Assembly (NCBI RefSeq): GCF_000819885.1
Contig: NZ_CDBO01000014.1
Span: forward strand, 1-42,818
Source: Aeromonas fluvialis
GTDB taxonomy: Bacteria > Pseudomonadota > Gammaproteobacteria > Enterobacterales > Aeromonadaceae
Reading direction: 5' to 3'
DNA: 42,818 nucleotides
Shown here: positions 22,763 through 34,143 of the stretch, one piece after another
How positions within the stretch are numbered: the stretch's first letter is position 1
Layout of the letters: each line of letters begins with the position of its first letter
The notes under the pieces: model-generated
What the model saw: only the letters and a program-made list of their open reading frames with translations
Database searches by the model: none
What the model was told of the DNA's origin: nothing
Made by a program: the position numbers and the translations under genes

Positions 22763-24481
22763 TCAGGTCCTCTCCGTCTTGCTCAGCCACATCTCGTCCA
22801 TGGCGCCAAACTTGATCTGCATCGGGTAGACATGCTCATCCGGATCGACCGAGATATCCATGAACACCAGCCGATCCTTGATGGCAAAGGCTTTCTCCAT
22901 GGCGCTCTCCAGCTCCGCCGGGTCGCTCACCGCGATACCGACGTGGCCGTAGGCTTCCGCCAACTTGACGAAGTCGGGCAGGGACTCCATGTAGGAGTGG
23001 CTGTGACGGCCGCCGTAGAACATCTTCTGCCACTGCTTGACCATGCCCAACGCACGGTTGTTGATGGAGATGATCTTGATGGGCACCCCGTACTGCATGC
23101 AGGTGGAGAGCTCCTGAATGTTCATCTGCACCGAACCGTCACCGGTGACGCAGCAGACCACAGCCCCGGGATTGGCAAACTGGGCCCCCATGGCAGCCGG
23201 AATACCGAAGCCCATGGTGCCAAGGCCCCCCGAGTTGATCCACTGGCGCGGTTTGGCAAACGGGTAGTAGAGGGCGGCAAACATCTGGTGCTGGCCCACG
23301 TCGGAGGCGACGAACGCCTCACCCTGAGTCACTTTGTAGAGGGTCTCGATCACCTGTTGCGGCTTGATCTGGGTAGCCGACTTTTCGTAGGCCAGACAGT
23401 GACGGGAGCGCCACTGGTTGATCTGGCTCCACCAGTCCGCCAGCGCCTCCTTGTCGTTATCGAAGCCACACTCGCGGATCACTTCCAGCATCTGCTCCAA
23501 CACGGTTTCCACCGAGCCGACGATGGGTACATGGGTCTGTACCGTCTTGGAGATGGAGGTGGGGTCGATATCGATGTGCACTATGGTGGCATTGGGGCAA
23601 AACTTGGCCACGTTGTTGGTGACGCGGTCATCGAAGCGGGCACCCACGGCGAAGATGAGATCCGCGTTGTGCATGGTCTTGTTGGCTTCGAAGGTGCCGT
23701 GCATTCCCAGCATGCCGATGAACTGCGGATGGATACCCGGGAAGGCCCCCAGCCCCATCAGGGTGGTCGTCACCGGCAGGTTCAGCAGCTCCGCCAGCTT
23801 GGTCACCAGATGATCCGCATTGGCGTTGATGGCACCGCCCCCCACGTACATCACCGGGCGCTGCGCCTCCACCAGCAGCTTGGCAGCCCGCTTGATCTGG
23901 CCCTTGTGACCCGACTTGGTCGGGTTGTAGGAGCGCAGGGAGACCGACTCGGGATACTGGTAGGGGAATTTCTCTTTCGGATTCTGCACGTCTTTTGGCA
24001 GGTCCACCACCACCGGCCCCGGGCGGCCGCTGGCAGCAATGTAGTAGGCCTTCTTGATGGCCTCGGGAATATCGCTCGCCTTCTTGCACAGGAAGCTGTG
24101 TTTCACCACCGGGCGGGAGATACCGATCATGTCGGTCTCCTGGAACGCATCCTCACCGATCATGCTGGTCGGCACCTGGCCGGAGAGGATCACCAGCGGA
24201 ATGGAATCCATATAGGCAGTGGCAATACCGGTAATGCAGTTGGTCGCTCCCGGGCCTGACGTTACCAGCACAGTCCCCACCTTGCCGGTGGAACGGGCGT
24301 AACCGTCAGCCATGTGAACCGCGGCTTGCTCGTGCCGCACCAAGACATGCTCCATCTTGCCGTTTTCGAAGAGAGCGTCATAGATGTCGAGCACTGAGCC
24401 ACCAGGGTAGCCGAAGACGTGCTCAACTCCCTGATCTTCCAGCGCTCTAACCACCATCTGGGCGCCTGATAACATCTCCAT
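22763..24481 (-). CDS. ilvI: Acetolactate synthase III large (catalytic) subunit
   Basis: A 572-residue thiamine-diphosphate enzyme, the normal IlvI length. It condenses pyruvate with pyruvate or 2-oxobutyrate to make acetolactate or acetohydroxybutyrate. The N-terminal pyrimidine-binding domain has [14 protein letters not shown] and the catalytic Glu in [16 protein letters not shown] (residue about 51). The central FAD domain includes [10 protein letters not shown] and [10 protein letters not shown]. The C-terminal ThDP domain has [14 protein letters not shown] followed by SINN. GGAGGGC precedes ATG 24479-24481. It forms an operon with ilvH through the mini-ORF described at 22671-22760. Confidence 0.96.
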   Translation of the reverse strand: MEMLSGAQMVVRALEDQGVEHVFGYPGGSVLDIYDALFENGKMEHVLVRHEQAAVHMADGYARSTGKVGTVLVTSGPGATNCITGIATAYMDSIPLVILSGQVPTSMIGEDAFQETDMIGISRPVVKHSFLCKKASDIPEAIKKAYYIAASGRPGPVVVDLPKDVQNPKEKFPYQYPESVSLRSYNPTKSGHKGQIKRAAKLLVEAQRPVMYVGGGAINANADHLVTKLAELLNLPVTTTLMGLGAFPGIHPQFIGMLGMHGTFEANKTMHNADLIFAVGARFDDRVTNNVAKFCPNATIVHIDIDPTSISKTVQTHVPIVGSVETVLEQMLEVIRECGFDNDKEALADWWSQINQWRSRHCLAYEKSATQIKPQQVIETLYKVTQGEAFVASDVGQHQMFAALYYPFAKPRQWINSGGLGTMGFGIPAAMGAQFANPGAVVCCVTGDGSVQMNIQELSTCMQYGVPIKIISINNRALGMVKQWQKMFYGGRHSHSYMESLPDFVKLAEAYGHVGIAVSDPAELESAMEKAFAIKDRLVFMDISVDPDEHVYPMQIKFGAMDEMWLSKTERT

Positions 24482-24830
24482 GATAAAGCCCTCCAGGCTT
24501 TGCTCCGTTTAGCGAATCCCGCCGACGATGCCGTGCTTCCCGGTACGGCCCGATCCGTTTCTTGTTGTTATCTGAAGTCAGATCGGCCCAATTCAGCCCC
24601 GTCGACAGGTGAAAAAAAGGATTTTTCCGTCATTCACCCGAAAATCGGGTGAAAAAACAACTTAACCCGCTTCATAACGCTTGTCCACGGCTTTATCTGA
24701 CCAGAACAGTCATACATTTCAACCGGCTATTAACATTCAATGACTTGCCACAGCGACCATGAGACAAAAGGGAAGGAAGTCGGCGAATGGCTAGCTGATC
24801 ATTCCACAGAGGGGAAAAACAGCCACAAAA
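24482..24830. promoter_or_regulatory. ilvIH upstream region with a leader hairpin
   Basis: About 350 bases without a supported gene. TTCACCCG (24633-24640) and CGGGTGAA (24646-24653) form a hairpin. On the ilvI-coding strand it is followed within about 20 bases by a run of seven Ts. No leader peptide rich in Ile, Val or Leu codons was found in front of it, so classical attenuation is not supported. The AT-rich part around 24600-24740 is the best place for the promoter. Confidence 0.4.
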
Positions 24831-24855
24831 AAGCCCACCGGTCAGCGGTGGGCTT
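24831..24855 (-). terminator. Rho-independent terminator after the 50-aa gene
   Basis: AAGCCCACCG (24831-24840) pairs with CGGTGGGCTT (24846-24855), loop GTCAG, and the minus strand continues with a T tract. Confidence 0.8.
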
Positions 24856-24871
24856 GATGCCGGATGATGAC

Positions 24872-25024
24872 TCAATTGTCCTGATCCGGCTCCGCCAGCC
24901 AGATCTGCTGATCCGGATCGGTCTCTTCACTGACCGAGATGCTGACGCCCATGTCCAGCAGTTCGTGCAGGGTCAGGTTGTCCGCCAGCGTCATGGTTTC
25001 GCCATTCTCATTGGTAAAGCGCAT
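24872..25024 (-). CDS. Small acidic hypothetical protein, 50 aa
   Basis: I chose ATG 25022-25024, which is preceded by AAGGAGAGGACGGAGCAA. The product is acidic and has no signal peptide or membrane segment. The pattern LADNLTLHELLDMGVSISVSEE suggests a short helix and strand pair. I do not recognise it by name. It has a strong ribosome binding site and a strong terminator, and starts 37 bases after the glycosyltransferase stop codon, so it may be the last gene of the PAP2-glycosyltransferase operon. Confidence 0.65.
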   Translation of the reverse strand: MRFTNENGETMTLADNLTLHELLDMGVSISVSEETDPDQQIWLAEPDQDN

Positions 25025-25061
25025 TTGCTCCGTCCTCTCCTTGGTGGGATCGCCTTTTAGT

Positions 25062-26171
25062 CTAGTCAACAACGCTCAGTTGCGATAACCAGCAACGGGA
25101 TAAACAGTCGCCCCCATCCAGCTCGCTCAGACGATCGCTCACCTCCTCCGGAAACAGGGTGCGAGCCCAGAGCCGACGCGATAGAGAGGCCACACTCTCG
25201 TCAGCGCCCGCCGCCAGCCAGCGGGCCAGCTCCCCTGCTACATCGGGGTAACAGACTGCCCCGGGCGAGGCGCTGTCGAGCCAGGTGCGCACCAGATTGG
25301 CATCAAGCACATCCATCAGGGTCGCCAGCCCCATCATCTCGAGAGTCTTGCCATTGGTCAGCTGCTCGAACTGGCCGCCGAGGGGTTTGATTAGCAGCTT
25401 CTTGCCGAGGGTGAGCGCCTCGGAAGCCAACTCGAAACCCGCGTTGGAGATGACGCCACGACAACCGGCCAGCACGGCGATAAACCCGTGCCGTGACGGC
25501 GGCTCGAAGCGCAAGTTGCGCCACTGGTTCGGGGTGCGAATAGCGGGGTGAAAGCAGACGAAACGCTGCTGACCAAAGCGCGACAACAGGCCGGCGATCG
25601 CCTCGGTCTGCTCGAACGGCAGATAAACCAGGATCTCGCCGTTATCCGGCGCTGCGGCGATGGGGTCGATCACCGGCGGCAGCAAGGGGTGACCAAAGTG
25701 AAACCAGTGCAGCCCGAGCGGCTTATCCACAGGAGCAAAGTGACGCATCAGCTGACGGCTGACCCCATCCTCACCCCAACGCGGGATGGGCCAGTTGAAG
25801 CTGGCCTGATGACTGACGGTGAGGCTCGGCTTGCCATAACGGCGAGCGGCGTGGGCGGTCAGCGGCTCAAAATCGCTCACCACCAGATCGTATTCGCTGC
25901 AATCGAGAGCCCGCAGATCCCGCCAGAAGGTGAGCGGCGATACAGCTTGCAGGGTGCGCCACGGAGAAACTCGCCCCTCGTGACTGACAAAAGTGAGGCC
26001 GGGAAAGGCGCGGTAGGCGCCAAACTCCTCCATGTCGAAGTAGCGCTCGGCGGGGCGACCGCTAAAGAGATAATCCACCTCGACCCCTGCCGTGCGCAGC
26101 GCCCGCGCCAAGGTGCGACTGCGACTGATATGGCCGTTGCCGGTGCCTTGCACCCCAAACAGTATCCTCAT
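25062..26171 (-). CDS. Glycosyltransferase of the MJ1255/VC2487 type
   Basis: A 369-residue GT-B fold protein. Its N-terminus MRILFGVQGTGNGHISRS is the hallmark of the MJ1255/VC2487 (TIGR00661) family. The second half has a nucleotide-sugar-binding type segment (CRGVISNAGFELASEALTLGKKLLIKPLGGQFEQ) with the Gly-rich and Glu-containing motif of UDP-sugar transferases. The acceptor is unknown. A cell envelope lipid or glycan is likely, since it is coupled to a PAP2 phosphatase. I chose ATG 26169-26171, which overlaps the PAP2 stop by 4 bp (26168-26171). The extension to 26204 would run inside the PAP2 gene. Confidence 0.85.
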   Translation of the reverse strand: MRILFGVQGTGNGHISRSRTLARALRTAGVEVDYLFSGRPAERYFDMEEFGAYRAFPGLTFVSHEGRVSPWRTLQAVSPLTFWRDLRALDCSEYDLVVSDFEPLTAHAARRYGKPSLTVSHQASFNWPIPRWGEDGVSRQLMRHFAPVDKPLGLHWFHFGHPLLPPVIDPIAAAPDNGEILVYLPFEQTEAIAGLLSRFGQQRFVCFHPAIRTPNQWRNLRFEPPSRHGFIAVLAGCRGVISNAGFELASEALTLGKKLLIKPLGGQFEQLTNGKTLEMMGLATLMDVLDANLVRTWLDSASPGAVCYPDVAGELARWLAAGADESVASLSRRLWARTLFPEEVSDRLSELDGGDCLSRCWLSQLSVVD

Positions 26172-26671
26172 GAGTGGCTCCAGCCGAGCGCCAGCACGGC
26201 GCAACCGCCCCCCAGCAGGGCACCGGCTACCAGATCGCTCAGGTAGTGTACCCCGAGCAGCAACCGGGATGCCCCCACCAGCGCCGCCCAGCCAAACAGC
26301 AGGGGCGCCCAGAGCGGAAAGCCGGTCGCCAGTATGGTGGCCATCAGAAAAGCGGCGGCGGTGTGGCCGGAGGGGAGGCTGTAACGATCGGAAGGGGTGA
26401 TAAAGACCGGCAAGCCGACTGGCCGTTGCCGTTTCAGGCTGTTTTTCAGCAGCAGATAGAGGGGCAGTTCGATGGCGAAGGCAAGCAGCGCCAGTCGTAC
26501 CAGTTCCCGCTCAGCCTCCCCCTGCCACCAGAGCAGGGCGGCCAGCACGGCGTAAAGCGGGCCATCACCGGTGCGGGAAATGAGGCGACTCACCCTCGCC
26601 TGCTGCCGGTTGTAGCCGTGAAGCAGGCAGACCCGGCACACCTGCAGGTCCCATTGCTGGATCTTGTTCAT
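26168..26671 (-). CDS. PAP2-family membrane phosphatase
   Basis: A 167-residue inner-membrane protein with the three phosphatase motifs in order: KNSLKRQRP (KX6RP type), PSGH in SLPSGHTAAAF, and SRLLLGVHYLSD with the catalytic His and Asp. Hydrophobic segments surround them. Enzymes of this type dephosphorylate phosphatidic acid, undecaprenyl pyrophosphate or similar lipids. GGAGGG precedes ATG 26669-26671, which I prefer to the frame extension to 26734. The 4-bp overlap with the glycosyltransferase gene suggests both act on one lipid or lipid-linked sugar. Confidence 0.85.
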   Translation of the reverse strand: MNKIQQWDLQVCRVCLLHGYNRQQARVSRLISRTGDGPLYAVLAALLWWQGEAERELVRLALLAFAIELPLYLLLKNSLKRQRPVGLPVFITPSDRYSLPSGHTAAAFLMATILATGFPLWAPLLFGWAALVGASRLLLGVHYLSDLVAGALLGGGCAVLALGWSHS

Positions 26672-26753
26672 ATTCCCTCCTTCCCTGAATGCTGCTTGCA
26701 GAGTAAGAAAGCGGGATGACGTTTCGTTGAACAAGGGATAACAGATTGATGAA

Positions 26754-26775
26754 AAAAGGGCCGAATGACCCTTTT
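26754..26775 (-). terminator. Terminator after the TetR gene
   Basis: AAAAGGG (26754-26760) and CCCTTTT (26769-26775) form the stem, and a run of Ts continues on the minus strand. It separates the TetR gene from the PAP2 operon. Confidence 0.65.
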
Positions 26776-26797
26776 AAATCTCGATATTGCGCCAAAA

Positions 26798-27418
26798 TCA
26801 GTGGCTGCCGCGCAGGCCGGTCTCCATCAGACGGCAGTTGTGATCCGCCAGACGGGCCCTGAAGTGCTCATCCACTTTCAGGCCAAATACCTGCTCGTAG
26901 AGATCTTTCATCACGAATGGCTGCCACATCATGCTGAGGAAGGAGATCTTCAGCATGTCGGGATCCAGGTTGTCACCCAGCTCGCCGTTGGACTTCATGG
27001 TTTCCAGCAGGGCATCGAACTGTGGCAGCTGACGTTCCAGCAGGCGGTTCAGCACAAAATCCCGGCCCGGGCTCTTCTCGGTCGACAATGCGCTGGAGAT
27101 GGTCGAGGTCAGCTCGCTGTTGGGCGCCATCACCTGATAGTAGGTGTTGAGCAGCTCGTTGAGGCTGTGAGTGCTGTGTTCATCTTGCCAGGCATGGTCG
27201 AGGGGCTCGGCGACATCGCCCAGCACCGCTTTGTAAAGACCCTCTTTACTGCCGAAGTAGTAGTGGAACATTGCCAGATTGGAGCCAGCAAGTTCCGCGA
27301 TTTCGCGTGTAGTCACCTTGCTATAGGGAATATCGAGAAAACGCTCGCGGGCGGCAGCAAGCAACTTGTCACGAATGTCAGAACGTCCGACCGGACGACC
27401 TAGTCTACGTTTTTCCAT
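26798..27418 (-). CDS. TetR-family transcriptional regulator
   Basis: A 206-residue DNA-binding protein. The N-terminal 60 residues contain the TetR helix-turn-helix (IRDKLLAAARERFLD, VTTREIAELAGSNLAMFHYYFGSKEGLYKAVL). The rest is an all-helical ligand and dimer domain (LERQLPQFDALLETMKSNGEL, MLKISFLSMMWQPFVMKDLYEQVF). The ligand is unknown. It is divergent from the leucine operon leader and stands alone with its own terminator, so autoregulation is likely. Regulation of leu is not supported by any site that I can see. Confidence 0.9.
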   Translation of the reverse strand: MEKRRLGRPVGRSDIRDKLLAAARERFLDIPYSKVTTREIAELAGSNLAMFHYYFGSKEGLYKAVLGDVAEPLDHAWQDEHSTHSLNELLNTYYQVMAPNSELTSTISSALSTEKSPGRDFVLNRLLERQLPQFDALLETMKSNGELGDNLDPDMLKISFLSMMWQPFVMKDLYEQVFGLKVDEHFRARLADHNCRLMETGLRGSH

Positions 27419-27590
27419 TTAACACCTCAGATAATTCAGCCAATGCTGATAAGTCGATCTGGTTGCACAGAGAATAAATCGCAGCAGGAATGACCAGATA
27501 ATCGGTCATGCACCGAATATGGGACAAGGGAATTTGCAATCCTTTACAATCCGATTAAATACGTCAGCAGATTGCCCCTGCCCCTCCAGG

Positions 27591-27619
27591 TTGACACAGC
27601 ATAAAAATCTCGATATTGG
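27591..27619 (+). promoter_or_regulatory. Candidate leucine operon promoter
   Basis: TTGACA (27591-27596) is a perfect -35 element and is followed after 17 bases by TATTGG (27614-27619), a weak -10. The leader peptide begins 36 bases further on, as expected for an attenuated operon. Confidence 0.5.
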
Positions 27620-27654
27620 TAAAAGCGTTATCGACAGGAAGGAATAACTACGTC

Positions 27655-27720
27655 ATGCGTATCGCCACCCCGCTACTACTAATCTCCCTAATCGCGTTTA
27701 CTCGCGCGGGATCCTTGTAG
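27655..27720 (+). CDS. leuL: Leucine operon leader peptide
   Basis: A 21-codon frame from ATG 27655 to TAG 27720. It contains three consecutive CTA leucine codons and a fourth shortly after (PLLLISL). CTA is a rare leucine codon in high-GC genomes. When leucyl-tRNA is scarce the ribosome should stall here and favour an antiterminator, so the attenuator at 27748-27776 is bypassed. AGGAAGG lies upstream, about eleven bases from the ATG. The stop codon directly abuts the first RNA hairpin (27721-27740). This is the classic layout of leu attenuation. Confidence 0.9.
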   Translation: MRIATPLLLISLIAFTRAGSL

Positions 27721-27778
27721 CCGGGCTAAGGCATAGCCGGAATTTACAAAAACCCGTGCACCCTGCACGGGTTTTTTT
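27721..27778 (+). promoter_or_regulatory. leu attenuator: upstream hairpin plus rho-independent terminator
   Basis: CCGGGCTA...TAGCCGG (27721-27740) forms the first hairpin. ACCCGTGCA (27752-27760) and TGCACGGGT (27764-27772) form the terminator stem, extended by flanking A and T, with a T tract to 27778. It lies between leuL and leuA. Confidence 0.85.
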
Positions 27779-27826
27779 ATGCCGCAGCAGGATGCACGTT
27801 ACCGAAATTAGGAAGAGGGAAGTCAC

Positions 27827-30471
<2,645 letters not shown>

Positions 30472-30519
30472 GCCGCATAACAGATAACTCTGAGCCACAT
30501 AACAAGGAAGAGAGACGCA

Positions 30520-31917
30520 ATGGCCAAGACCCTCTATCAGAAAGTATTCGACGCCCATGTGGTACGGGAAGTGGAAGGGGAGACCCCCCTCATCTACATC
30601 GACCGCCATCTGGTGCATGAAGTGACCAGCCCGCAGGCATTCGACGGCCTGCGCGCCATGAACCGCCAGCTGCGCCGCCCGGATCTGACCTGGGCCACCA
30701 TGGATCACAACGTCTCCACCACCACCAAGGACATCGCCGCCTCCGGCGAGATGGCCCGCATCCAGATGGAGACGCTGGCCGACAACTGCAAGGAGTTCGG
30801 AGTTCGCCTCTACGATCTCAACCACAAATATCAGGGGATCGTCCACGTAATGGGCCCCGAGCTTGGCATCACATTGCCCGGCACTACTATCGTCTGCGGC
30901 GACTCCCACACCGCCACCCATGGCGCCTTCGGTTCGCTGGCATTCGGCATCGGCACTTCCGAGGTGGAACATGTGATGGCCACCCAGACCCTGAAACAGG
31001 GCCGGGCCAAGACCATGCGCATTTCGGTCAACGGCAAGCTGAGCGATGGCATCAGCGCCAAGGACGTGGTGCTGGCCATCATAGGCCGGGTCGGCCATGC
31101 CGGTGGTACCGGCTACGTGGTGGAGTTTGCTGGCGAGGCCATTGCGAGCCTCTCCATGGAAGGGCGGATGACGGTGTGCAACATGGCCATCGAGCTCGGC
31201 GCCAAGGCGGGGATGATTGCCCCCGACCAGACCACCATCGACTACATTCGCGGCAAGGAGTTTGCCCCCGAGGGCGAGGTGCTGGAGCAGGCCATCGCCT
31301 ACTGGCAGAGCCTCAAGAGCGATGAAGGTGCCCACTTCGATGCCGAGGTGGCGCTGGACGCCGCCGATATCGCCCCGCAGGTCACCTGGGGGACCAACCC
31401 GGGGCAGGTGATTGCCGTTAATGAGCCGATTCCGGCGCCAGAATCATTTGCCGATCTGATGGAGCAGCAGTCCGCCCGCAAGGCGCTCGCCTACATGGAT
31501 CTGCAGCCGGGCCAGAAGCTCTCCGATATCGCCATCGACAAGGTGTTTATCGGGTCGTGCACCAACAGCCGTATCGAGGATCTGCGCGCCGCCGCCGCCA
31601 TCGCCCGCGGTCGCAAGGTGGCTGCCGGTGTGCAGGCGCTGGTGGTGCCTGGTTCCGAGCAGGTGAAGGCGCAGGCCGAAGCCGAGGGTCTGGACAAGAT
31701 CTTCATCGAGGCGGGCTTTGAGTGGCGCCTGCCCGGCTGCTCCATGTGTCTGGCCATGAACAACGACCGGTTGCAACCGGGAGAGCGCTGCGCCTCCACC
31801 AGCAACCGCAACTTCGAAGGGCGTCAGGGCCGCGCCGGTCGCACTCATCTGGTGAGCCCGGCCATGGCGGCCGCCGCCGCCGTCACCGGCCGCTTCGCCG
31901 ACATCCGTGCGCTGTAA
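30520..31917 (+). CDS. leuC: 3-isopropylmalate dehydratase, large subunit
   Basis: A 465-residue aconitase-superfamily protein that isomerises 2- to 3-isopropylmalate together with LeuD. The three [4Fe-4S] ligand cysteines are present at residues 347 (FIGSCTNSR), 407 and 410 (PGCSMC). Other motifs are [22 protein letters not shown] and [24 protein letters not shown] precedes ATG 30520. It lies 48 bp after leuB and 16 bp before leuD. Confidence 0.97.
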   Translation: MAKTLYQKVFDAHVVREVEGETPLIYIDRHLVHEVTSPQAFDGLRAMNRQLRRPDLTWATMDHNVSTTTKDIAASGEMARIQMETLADNCKEFGVRLYDLNHKYQGIVHVMGPELGITLPGTTIVCGDSHTATHGAFGSLAFGIGTSEVEHVMATQTLKQGRAKTMRISVNGKLSDGISAKDVVLAIIGRVGHAGGTGYVVEFAGEAIASLSMEGRMTVCNMAIELGAKAGMIAPDQTTIDYIRGKEFAPEGEVLEQAIAYWQSLKSDEGAHFDAEVALDAADIAPQVTWGTNPGQVIAVNEPIPAPESFADLMEQQSARKALAYMDLQPGQKLSDIAIDKVFIGSCTNSRIEDLRAAAAIARGRKVAAGVQALVVPGSEQVKAQAEAEGLDKIFIEAGFEWRLPGCSMCLAMNNDRLQPGERCASTSNRNFEGRQGRAGRTHLVSPAMAAAAAVTGRFADIRAL

Positions 31918-31933
31918 TTACGAGGAGAACAAG

Positions 31934-32533
31934 ATGACAGGCTTCAAGCAACACAAAGGGATCGTCGTCCCCCTCGACAGCGCCAACGTCGACACCGACG
32001 CCATCATTCCCAAGCAGTTTTTGCAGAAGGTCAACCGCACCGGTTTTGGCAAGCACCTGTTCCACGACTGGCGCTTTCTGGATGATGCCGGGGAGCAGCC
32101 CAACCCCGAGTTCGTGCTGAACCAACCGCAGTTCGCCGGCGCCAGCATCCTGCTGGCCCGCGAGAACTTCGGCTGCGGCTCGAGCCGCGAGCACGCCCCC
32201 TGGGCGCTGGCCGACTACGGCTTCAAGACCATCATAGCCCCGAGCTTTGCCGACATCTTCTACGGCAACGCCATCAACAACGGCATGGTGCCGGTACGCC
32301 TGAAGGAAGAGGAGGTTGACGCCCTGTTCCAACTGGTGGCCACCAAGCCGGGCATCGAGATCGAAGTGGATCTGGAAGCGAATCAGGTGCGTGCCAGTGA
32401 GCTCAGCTTTAGTTTCGAGATTGACGAGTTTCGCCGCTACTGCCTGCTCAACGGGCTGGATGCCATCGGCCTGACCCTGCAACACGAAGCGGCCATCAGC
32501 GCCTTCGAGGCCAAGCAGCCGAGCTGGATTTAA
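31934..32533 (+). CDS. leuD: 3-isopropylmalate dehydratase, small subunit
   Basis: A 199-residue swivel-domain partner of LeuC. Visible signatures are [12 protein letters not shown] near the N-terminus, [16 protein letters not shown] and [17 protein letters not shown] chose ATG 31934, preceded by GAGGAGAACAAG. The frame extends upstream to 31907 but that would overlap leuC without a ribosome binding site. It is the last gene of the operon and is followed by a terminator. Confidence 0.96.
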   Translation: MTGFKQHKGIVVPLDSANVDTDAIIPKQFLQKVNRTGFGKHLFHDWRFLDDAGEQPNPEFVLNQPQFAGASILLARENFGCGSSREHAPWALADYGFKTIIAPSFADIFYGNAINNGMVPVRLKEEEVDALFQLVATKPGIEIEVDLEANQVRASELSFSFEIDEFRRYCLLNGLDAIGLTLQHEAAISAFEAKQPSWI

Positions 32534-32563
32534 CGCGCCAGTTGCAAAAAAACGAGTAGAATC

Positions 32564-32590
32564 AACAGGGAGCTTAGGCTCCCTGTTTTA
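32564..32590 (+). terminator. Terminator of the leucine operon
   Basis: AACAGGGAGC (32564-32573) pairs with GCTCCCTGTT (32578-32587), loop TTAG, followed by TTTTA. Confidence 0.8.
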
Positions 32591-32650
32591 CTGTCCGCTA
32601 CGCTTCCCACTTTGAGCCACCGCAACTGGCCCGTGTCACAGGAAAGGATG

Positions 32651-33580
32651 ATGAAGAGACCGACGGCAATTCCTCTGCTCTGTGCCCTGCTGCTTGCCCT
32701 GCCTGCGGGGGCCAGCCAAACCAGCTTCAACAACAGCCTCGGTCAGATCAGCGTCGGCTGGCAAGATAGCGAAGGCAAACCCCAACAGCTCACCTACCGG
32801 CTCGAACAGGGCAAGTTGCCGCCCCTTATCGCCTATCGCCCGGCGAGAATGCAGGAGGAGGTGTTGCAGGTGTTGCTGCGGGAGGTGCGCCAGAACTACC
32901 CCGAGGTGCAGTTCACCCTCGCTCGCCCATCGCTGGAGCTGCATCTGAAAAGCCGCAATCAGGACAAGGCGCGCGAGGCGATGGCCTGGCTGGAGTCACA
33001 GCGGAGCAAGGAGGAGCAGGCGTGGCTGACCAAGCACTATTTCCAGTACTTCACTCCCCCTGACGGGCAACTGGCGGTCAAACAGGATCATGTGCGCATT
33101 GCACTGGAAAGCCGCAACGGGCTGGCTCCACTGGCGGATCAACTCAAGCAGCAAGGCAGTACCGAAACGGAAGCGCGCCAGAAGACCGTGGCCCATATGC
33201 TCACCTTTATCCAGAGCATCCCCTATCAGCAACTCGACAGTCTGAACGGCAGGCAGGGCAAGGGATTTCTATCTCCCCGTCAGGTGCTGGAGCAGAACCG
33301 GGGTGATTGCGACAGCAAGGTAACCCTGATGGCCGCCATGCTGGCTCAGCTCTTTCCGGAGCTGAAACAGGCCATGGTGTTCGTCCCCGGCCATGCCCTG
33401 CTGGCCGTTGACCTGCCCGCCAAGCCGGGGGATGTGACCCTCAACTGGCAGGGGCAGAACTACCTGCTGCTCGAACCTACCGGTCCCGCCACCTTGCCTG
33501 CAGGCCAAATAGCATCGACCAGCAAAACGCTGGTCGATAGCAAGCAGTTGAGTGTGCAGCCAGTTCAGGAAAAAGGGTAA
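32651..33580 (+). CDS. Secreted transglutaminase-like cysteine protease-fold protein
   Basis: A 309-residue precursor with a signal peptide (KRPTAIPLLCALLLALPAGA), so periplasmic. The C-terminal half has the transglutaminase-like core. The putative nucleophilic Cys is in QNRGDCDSKVTLMAAML, the His in VPGHALLAVDL, and an acidic residue in YLLLEPTGPA. The region about residues 70-190 is helical. Substrate and activity are unknown. Such proteins process peptides or remodel envelope proteins. AGGAAAGG precedes two adjacent ATGs (32648 and 32651), and I prefer the second by spacing. It is transcribed alone after the leu terminator and is convergent with the PilZ gene. Confidence 0.75.
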   Translation: MKRPTAIPLLCALLLALPAGASQTSFNNSLGQISVGWQDSEGKPQQLTYRLEQGKLPPLIAYRPARMQEEVLQVLLREVRQNYPEVQFTLARPSLELHLKSRNQDKAREAMAWLESQRSKEEQAWLTKHYFQYFTPPDGQLAVKQDHVRIALESRNGLAPLADQLKQQGSTETEARQKTVAHMLTFIQSIPYQQLDSLNGRQGKGFLSPRQVLEQNRGDCDSKVTLMAAMLAQLFPELKQAMVFVPGHALLAVDLPAKPGDVTLNWQGQNYLLLEPTGPATLPAGQIASTSKTLVDSKQLSVQPVQEKG

Positions 33581-33612
33581 TCCCCTCCCTCTGCCGATAG
33601 AGAGAAAAAGGA

Positions 33613-33903
33613 TTAACCCTGAGGCAGAAACTCCACCGCCAGCAGCAACCCGCTCTCCTCCTCCAGCACCCGGATAATACGGGCATGGGCTTCAAAGGGA
33701 GGTAACAGGTTGTTGTTGGTGGCAAGACTGATCCGGATGGGTTGATTGATGTCGAGCTGGTGTTCAGAGACCGCAATCCCCATGCCGTTGGCACTGAGAT
33801 CCCGGCAGATCCCCTCCAGCACCAGCTGCTGCTGATAGACGGTGACCGGAGCATTGATGACCATGCGCGCAAAGGCACGCCTTTCCTTGGTATTGGTAAG
33901 CAC
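33613..33903 (-). CDS. PilZ-domain protein
   Basis: A 96-residue protein consisting only of a PilZ domain. The c-di-GMP-binding motif RRAFAR is near residues 8-13, and the second motif DLSANGMG, of D/N-x-S-x-x-G form, is near 35-42. A beta-barrel (IRISLATNN, ARIIRVLEEESGLLLAVEFL) follows. It should bind cyclic di-GMP and act as a cytoplasmic effector on an unknown partner. It is a single gene, convergent with the transglutaminase-like gene (32 bp apart) and divergent from thiBPQ. Confidence 0.88.
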   Translation of the reverse strand: MLTNTKERRAFARMVINAPVTVYQQQLVLEGICRDLSANGMGIAVSEHQLDINQPIRISLATNNNLLPPFEAHARIIRVLEEESGLLLAVEFLPQG

Positions 33904-33994
33904 GCGAACATCCTCTGTTGGGTGGGCGTCATCTCATGGGTATTGCACAATTGTGCTGGTCTACCCAAAAGAACGTTAATACAATGCGGTTCGT

Positions 33995-34074
33995 TTCTCA
34001 AACGGGGTGCGGTTTACCGCTGAGATTATACCCGTGTACCTGATCCAGATAATGCTGGCGGAGGAATTTGAGGC
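33995..34074 (+). promoter_or_regulatory. TPP riboswitch (THI element)
   Basis: The conserved TPP aptamer blocks are present in order: GGGGTGC, CTGAGATTATACCC, and CTGATCCAGATAATGCTGGCGGAGGAA. The closing stem CTCAAA (33997-34002) pairs with TTTGAG (34067-34072). It controls the thiamine uptake operon that starts at 34144. Confidence 0.95.
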
Positions 34075-34076
34075 AT

Positions 34077-34139
34077 GGCGCTCATTTTTTGCGCCCTCAC
34101 CCGCTGGCACCTCGTTATTAACAAGTAATAGGGAGTGCC
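34077..34139 (+). promoter_or_regulatory. thiB: Expression platform of the TPP riboswitch (SD-masking hairpin)
   Basis: Two structures follow the aptamer: a GGCGC/GCGCC hairpin (34077-34081 with 34091-34095), and GGCACCTC (34106-34113), which can pair with GGGAGTGCC (34131-34139), the segment containing the ribosome binding site of thiB. Masking that site would give control at translation initiation. The regulatory choice is inferred. Confidence 0.5.
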
Positions 34140-34143
34140 ACCC

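Noticed and set aside
22760..24259. Long open frame on the plus strand opposite ilvI
   Set aside because: It is the antisense of a clear IlvI coding sequence. Long antisense frames are common in high-GC genes.
24660..24735. Leader peptide for ilvIH attenuation
   Set aside because: The only short frames there lack runs of Ile, Val or Leu codons and have no ribosome binding site.
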